Made by a program: the position numbers and the translations under genes. A stretch of DNA of 14,667 bases, taken from DASTCC01 sp035711465 (lineage in GTDB: Bacteria > Acidobacteriota > Vicinamibacteria > Vicinamibacterales > SCN-69-37). Position 1 is the stretch's first letter. Each line of letters starts with the position of its first letter. Where the stretch lies: contig DASTCC010000478.1 of the NCBI GenBank assembly GCA_035711465.1, positions 1 through 14,667 of the forward strand, in the 5' to 3' direction. This document shows positions 12,043 to 14,667 of this stretch, piece by piece. Below the pieces are notes generated by a model. It had not been told where the DNA came from and ran no database searches. It was given only the letters and a program-made list of their open reading frames with translations.

Positions 12043-13289
12043 TGCCGCGACAGATCTTCCGCCTCGTCCTGCTCGGTCTCGTCGTCCGCTGAGATGACGA
12101 TCAAATCGTCCTTCTTCACCTTGCGGACCGAAAGCGTCAGCGGGTCGGGCAGGGCGACATCCTTGGTGGCGCTGACGCCGAGATCGCGGAAGCGGCGCGC
12201 GGCGGGGACGACCTTGGTCTCGAGCGATCCGATGAAGCGGTCGTAGCTGTCGGCCGCGCCCTTGATGTTCTTGCCGACGCCCTCGAGATGCTCGGTGAGC
12301 GTCGCCAGGCGCTCGTAGAGGTCGCGGCCAATCTGCTGAATCTCTTCGGCGTTGCGTGCGAGCTGCTGCTGCTTCCAGCCGTAGGACACGGCCTTGAGCA
12401 GCGCCAGCAGCGTCATCGGCGTCGCCGGGATGACCCGCAGGCTCGCGGCCTGTTCGAAGAGCGTCGCGTCCTGTTCGAACGCCGTCGCGAGCAGCGGCTC
12501 GAGCGGCAGGAACATGACCACGAACTCCGGCGCCGGCTGGAACTGCCGCCAGTACTCCTTCGCCCCGAGCGCGCGGATGTGGTCGCGGACCTGCCGCACG
12601 TGCGCACCCAGCCGATCCTGCCGCGCCGAATCGTCCACGGCGGCCGACGCCGCCAGATACGCGTCGATCGGCACCTTGGCGTCGATCACGATGTTGGTGT
12701 CGCCCGGGAGCTTGACGACGAGATCCGGGGTGAGGCGCGCGCCCTGATCGTCGGTGGTCGAGAGCTTCTCGACGAAGTCGCAATGCTCGACCATGCCGGC
12801 GAGCTCGACGACGCGCCGCAGCTGCACCTCGCCCCAGCGGCCGCGGGCATTGGGCGACTTCAACGAGCGCGTCAGGCCTTCGGCGGCGGCGCGGAGCTGT
12901 TCCTGGGCGCCGGCGAGCGACCGGAGCTGCGTCACCAGCGCCTGGTGCGACCCTTCGCGCGCGCGATCGACGGCGGCGAGCTGGGTTTGTACTTTGTCCA
13001 GCGTCGCCCGCATCGGGTCGAGGAGCGCCACGGCGTCGTGCAGGAAGTCCGCGCGATTCTCGCGGAGGGCGTCGCGCGAGAGCGACGTGAACGTCTCGCG
13101 CAGCGTCGTCTCGGTCGCGGTGGCGTGCTCACGTTCGGCGGTGGCGCGCCGTTCCGCCGCGTCGAGCGCGGTCTCGAGACGGGCGGCTTCGGCGACGAGC
13201 GCCGTCTGGCGGCGCGAGAGCACGAGCGCGACGGCCAGCGCGCCGACGAGCGCACCGGCAAACGCGGCAAGAACGAGCGATGCCGACAT
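12039..13289 (-). CDS. rmuC: RmuC family DNA recombination-limiting protein
   Basis: A 416-residue RmuC homologue. One N-terminal membrane helix (about 4-24) is followed by a coiled-coil region (about 28-140, rich in Ala, Arg and Glu), then the RmuC domain: NARGRWGEVQLRRVVELAGM (147-166), TPDLVVKLPG (187-196) and IDAKVPIDAY (202-211), where Asp189, Asp203 and Lys205 form a PD-(D/E)xK-like set, and SYGWKQQQLARNAEEI (302-317). The tail is highly acidic (ADDETEQDEAEDLS). In E. coli RmuC limits recombination at short inverted repeats; here it shares the window with a long inverted repeat in queC, probably by coincidence. No Shine-Dalgarno site precedes the ATG, but a TACAAT hexamer lies 6 nt upstream, so the mRNA may be leaderless. 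Confidence 0.92.
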   Translation of the reverse strand: MSASLVLAAFAGALVGALAVALVLSRRQTALVAEAARLETALDAAERRATAEREHATATETTLRETFTSLSRDALRENRADFLHDAVALLDPMRATLDKVQTQLAAVDRAREGSHQALVTQLRSLAGAQEQLRAAAEGLTRSLKSPNARGRWGEVQLRRVVELAGMVEHCDFVEKLSTTDDQGARLTPDLVVKLPGDTNIVIDAKVPIDAYLAASAAVDDSARQDRLGAHVRQVRDHIRALGAKEYWRQFQPAPEFVVMFLPLEPLLATAFEQDATLFEQAASLRVIPATPMTLLALLKAVSYGWKQQQLARNAEEIQQIGRDLYERLATLTEHLEGVGKNIKGAADSYDRFIGSLETKVVPAARRFRDLGVSATKDVALPDPLTLSVRKVKKDDLIVISADDETEQDEAEDLSRH

Positions 13290-13295
13290 GGAGGG

Positions 13296-13301
13296 ATTGT
13301 A
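13296..13301 (-). promoter_or_regulatory. rmuC: Probable -10 element of leaderless rmuC
   Basis: On the minus strand TACAAT is followed by CCCTCC and then the ATG, so a start of transcription 6-7 nt after the hexamer would fall on the start codon. No good -35 is seen at 16-18 nt. Confidence 0.45.
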
Positions 13302-13351
13302 CCAACCGGTGTGACAGACCAGGTCCGGGGTTGAGGTTTAAGATGGGTGCG

Positions 13352-14467
13352 ATGCCACGTCCCGCCGTCCTGACCCCGGAGGAGCGGCGCCGGTACAGCC
13401 GCCACCTGCTGATGCCGGAGTTCGGCGAAGACGCGCAGCGCCGGGTGAAGCAGGCGCGCGTGCTGGTCATCGGCGCCGGCGGTCTCGGATCGCCCGCCGC
13501 CCTGTATCTGGCCGCTGCCGGCGTCGGCAGCATCGGGCTCGTCGAGTTCGACACCGTCGACGAAACCAACCTGCAACGCCAGATTCTGTACGGCACGCCG
13601 GACATCGGCCGGCCGAAGGTGGAAGTCGCCGCCGAGCGGCTGACGGCGCAGAATCCGCTCGTCACCGTCGTGCCGCACGCCGAGGTCTTCGACACCGCCA
13701 ACGCGCTCGCCCTCGTGTCCCGCTACGACGTCGTCGTCGACGGCACCGACAACTTCCCGACGCGGTATCTCGTCAACGACGCGTGCGTGATGGCGAAGCG
13801 TCCCAACGTGTATGGCAGCGTCTCGCGCTTCGAGGGTCAGGCGGCGGTGTTCGCGACCGCCGAAGGCCCCTGTTATCGCTGCCTGCATCCGGAGCCACCG
13901 CCGCCGGGCCTCATCGCCAACTGCGCCGATGCCGGCGTGCTCGGCGTGATGCCCGGGATCATCGGCACCATTCAGGCGACCGAGGCGCTGAAAGTCGTCG
14001 CCGGCATCGGCGAACCGCTCGTCGGCCGGCTGCTGCTGTTCGACGCGCTGCGGATGCAGTCGCGCGTCATCTCGCTGCCGCGCGACCCCGAGTGTCCCGT
14101 GTGCGGCGACCATCCCCGAATCACGTCGCTCGTGCGTTACGACGACAACACGTGCGCGGTAAAACCGGACGGAGCAGACATGACGGTCGACGAATTGCGG
14201 GCGTTGCGGGAAGCCGGTACGGCGCACGCGCTGATCGACGTGCGCGAGCCGTCCGAGCACGCGCAGACCTCCATCGAGGGCTCGATCCTGATTCCGCTGG
14301 CGACGCTGAACGATCGGCTCGACGTGATTCCGCGCGACCGGCCGGTGGTCGTGCATTGCCAGGTCGGCGGCCGGAGCGCCCGAGCCGTGGCTCAACTCCG
14401 CGCCCAGGGCTTCGACGCTCGGAACCTGGTCGGCGGCATCAAGGCGTGGAATCAGTCGGACCGCTGA
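13352..14467 (+). CDS. moeZ: MoeB/ThiF-type adenylyltransferase fused to a rhodanese domain (MoeZ-like)
   Basis: A 371-residue two-domain protein. The E1-like domain (about 8-250) has GAGGLGS (41-47), NLQRQ with the arginine at 76, GTDNFPTR with Asp132, the zinc cysteines CYRC (174-177) and CPVC (248-251), and the cysteine of NCADAGVLG (191). The rhodanese domain (about 276-368) ends in the active loop CQVGGRS (336-342) with Cys336. Such proteins adenylate the C-terminal glycine of a small ubiquitin-like sulfur carrier and pass on sulfur for molybdopterin, thiamine or thio-nucleosides. The carrier is not in the window, so the pathway is open. ATG 13352 lies 7 nt after TAAGAT (13339-13344); ATG 13343, 6 nt after GAGG, is an equally reasonable start that adds three residues. 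An Rrf2-type regulator gene follows. Confidence 0.9.
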   Translation: MPRPAVLTPEERRRYSRHLLMPEFGEDAQRRVKQARVLVIGAGGLGSPAALYLAAAGVGSIGLVEFDTVDETNLQRQILYGTPDIGRPKVEVAAERLTAQNPLVTVVPHAEVFDTANALALVSRYDVVVDGTDNFPTRYLVNDACVMAKRPNVYGSVSRFEGQAAVFATAEGPCYRCLHPEPPPPGLIANCADAGVLGVMPGIIGTIQATEALKVVAGIGEPLVGRLLLFDALRMQSRVISLPRDPECPVCGDHPRITSLVRYDDNTCAVKPDGADMTVDELRALREAGTAHALIDVREPSEHAQTSIEGSILIPLATLNDRLDVIPRDRPVVVHCQVGGRSARAVAQLRAQGFDARNLVGGIKAWNQSDR

Positions 14468-14472
14468 TTGCT

Positions 14473-14499
14473 GTAAGTCTTTGAATTAAATAGAGTTAC
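14473..14499. repeat. AT-rich inverted repeat after moeZ
   Basis: GTAAGTCT (14473-14480) and AGAGTTAC (14492-14499) are inverted with one mismatch around an 11-nt loop TTGAATTAAAT. It begins 6 bp after the moeZ stop and is a sharp AT-rich island in GC-rich sequence. It lacks a GC stem and T-run, so it is not a classical terminator. It may be an end-of-gene element or a binding site. Confidence 0.5.
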
Positions 14500-14533
14500 T
14501 GGCCGAACTCCGACCCCAGGACGCAGGCTGGGC

Positions 14534-14563
14534 TTGTCACGGTTTCCCCCGTACTCGTAAAAT
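14534..14563 (+). promoter_or_regulatory. Candidate promoter of the Rrf2-family gene
   Basis: TTGTCA (14534-14539) and TAAAAT (14558-14563) are separated by 18 bp, the best sigma70-like pair in the window. It would give a leader of about 50 nt before the ATG at 14621. The 153-bp region 14468-14620 holds no other gene that I can support. Confidence 0.55.
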
Positions 14564-14620
14564 GGACTCGTTCGGTCGGATATTGCTCGGCCGCGGCGCC
14601 GGTCCTTTCGAGCTCCCAAA

Positions 14621-14667
14621 ATGCTGAGGCTTTCAAAGAAGGCGGATTACGCGCTGCTCGCCATGCG
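14621..14667 (+). CDS. Rrf2/IscR-family transcriptional regulator (5' end only)
   Basis: Only fifteen codons are present before the window ends, reading MLRLSKKADYALLAM. This is the characteristic beginning of Rrf2-family winged-helix regulators (L-S-x-K-A-D-Y-A-L at the first helix). Family members include IscR, NsrR and CymR, which sense Fe-S clusters, nitric oxide or cysteine status. The sequence seen cannot tell whether the cluster cysteines are present. A regulator of this type beside a rhodanese protein and near the iron locus would fit Fe-S or sulfur control, but this is inference. Confidence 0.75.
   Translation, partial: MLRLSKKADYALLAM

Noticed and set aside
12932..14395. Minus-strand open frame (487 codons) opposite the MoeB-rhodanese gene
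   Set aside because: It runs antisense to an unmistakable MoeB/rhodanese fusion and through the rmuC start region; composition is that of a shadow.

Overview
The window is compact, high-GC bacterial chromosome. It holds about fourteen genes, most gaps are under 150 bp, and four gene pairs converge with almost no spacer. I see no rRNA, tRNA, CRISPR array, integrase or transposase. The gene mix (a DtxR/FeoA/FeoB iron locus, menaquinone methyltransferase, SIMPL and DUF4097 envelope proteins, a MoeB-rhodanese fusion), the high GC and the GC-rich shadow frames recall an acidobacterium, perhaps the Vicinamibacteria. That placement is an impression, not a demonstration.

Layout. 1-2354 (+): the tail of an unrecognised gene overlapping nagA, then an exported DUF4097-type repeat protein. 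2367-3637: divergent queC (-) and queD (+), two steps of 7-deazaguanine (preQ0/queuosine) synthesis; queC carries a near-perfect 126-bp palindrome inserted in frame. 3674-7705 (-): an iron locus with, in transcription order, a soluble DtxR/MntR-type regulator, a 119-bp regulatory gap with two palindromic boxes, a membrane-anchored DtxR-like/FeoA fusion, and FeoB split into a G-protein gene and a membrane-permease gene. The last three genes overlap by 4 nt each (ATGA, GTGA). 7780-8964 (+): menG/ubiE and a small unknown gene. 8968-11240 (-): a homoserine dehydrogenase-like gene overlapping a class III CoA-transferase gene by ATGA. 11338-12042 (+): SIMPL protein. 12039-13289 (-): RmuC. 13352-14467 (+): MoeB/ThiF-rhodanese fusion. 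14621-end (+): first codons of an Rrf2-family regulator.

The most unusual parts are two. The first is the iron locus: a winged-helix, metal-sensor and FeoA domain set is tied to the membrane by one N-terminal helix and translated in a coupled chain with a two-piece FeoB, behind a paired operator whose boxes are 22 bp apart. The soluble regulator upstream is the natural candidate repressor, and the membrane form could be a FeoA/FeoC-like partner of the transporter. The second is the queC palindrome, which is a multiple of three long, open in five of six frames, and sits between the zinc-ligand cysteines without removing any. This recalls the in-frame palindromic elements of Rickettsia genes.

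Several starts lack a Shine-Dalgarno sequence but have a -10-like hexamer 6-9 nt upstream, which suggests leaderless transcripts are common here.
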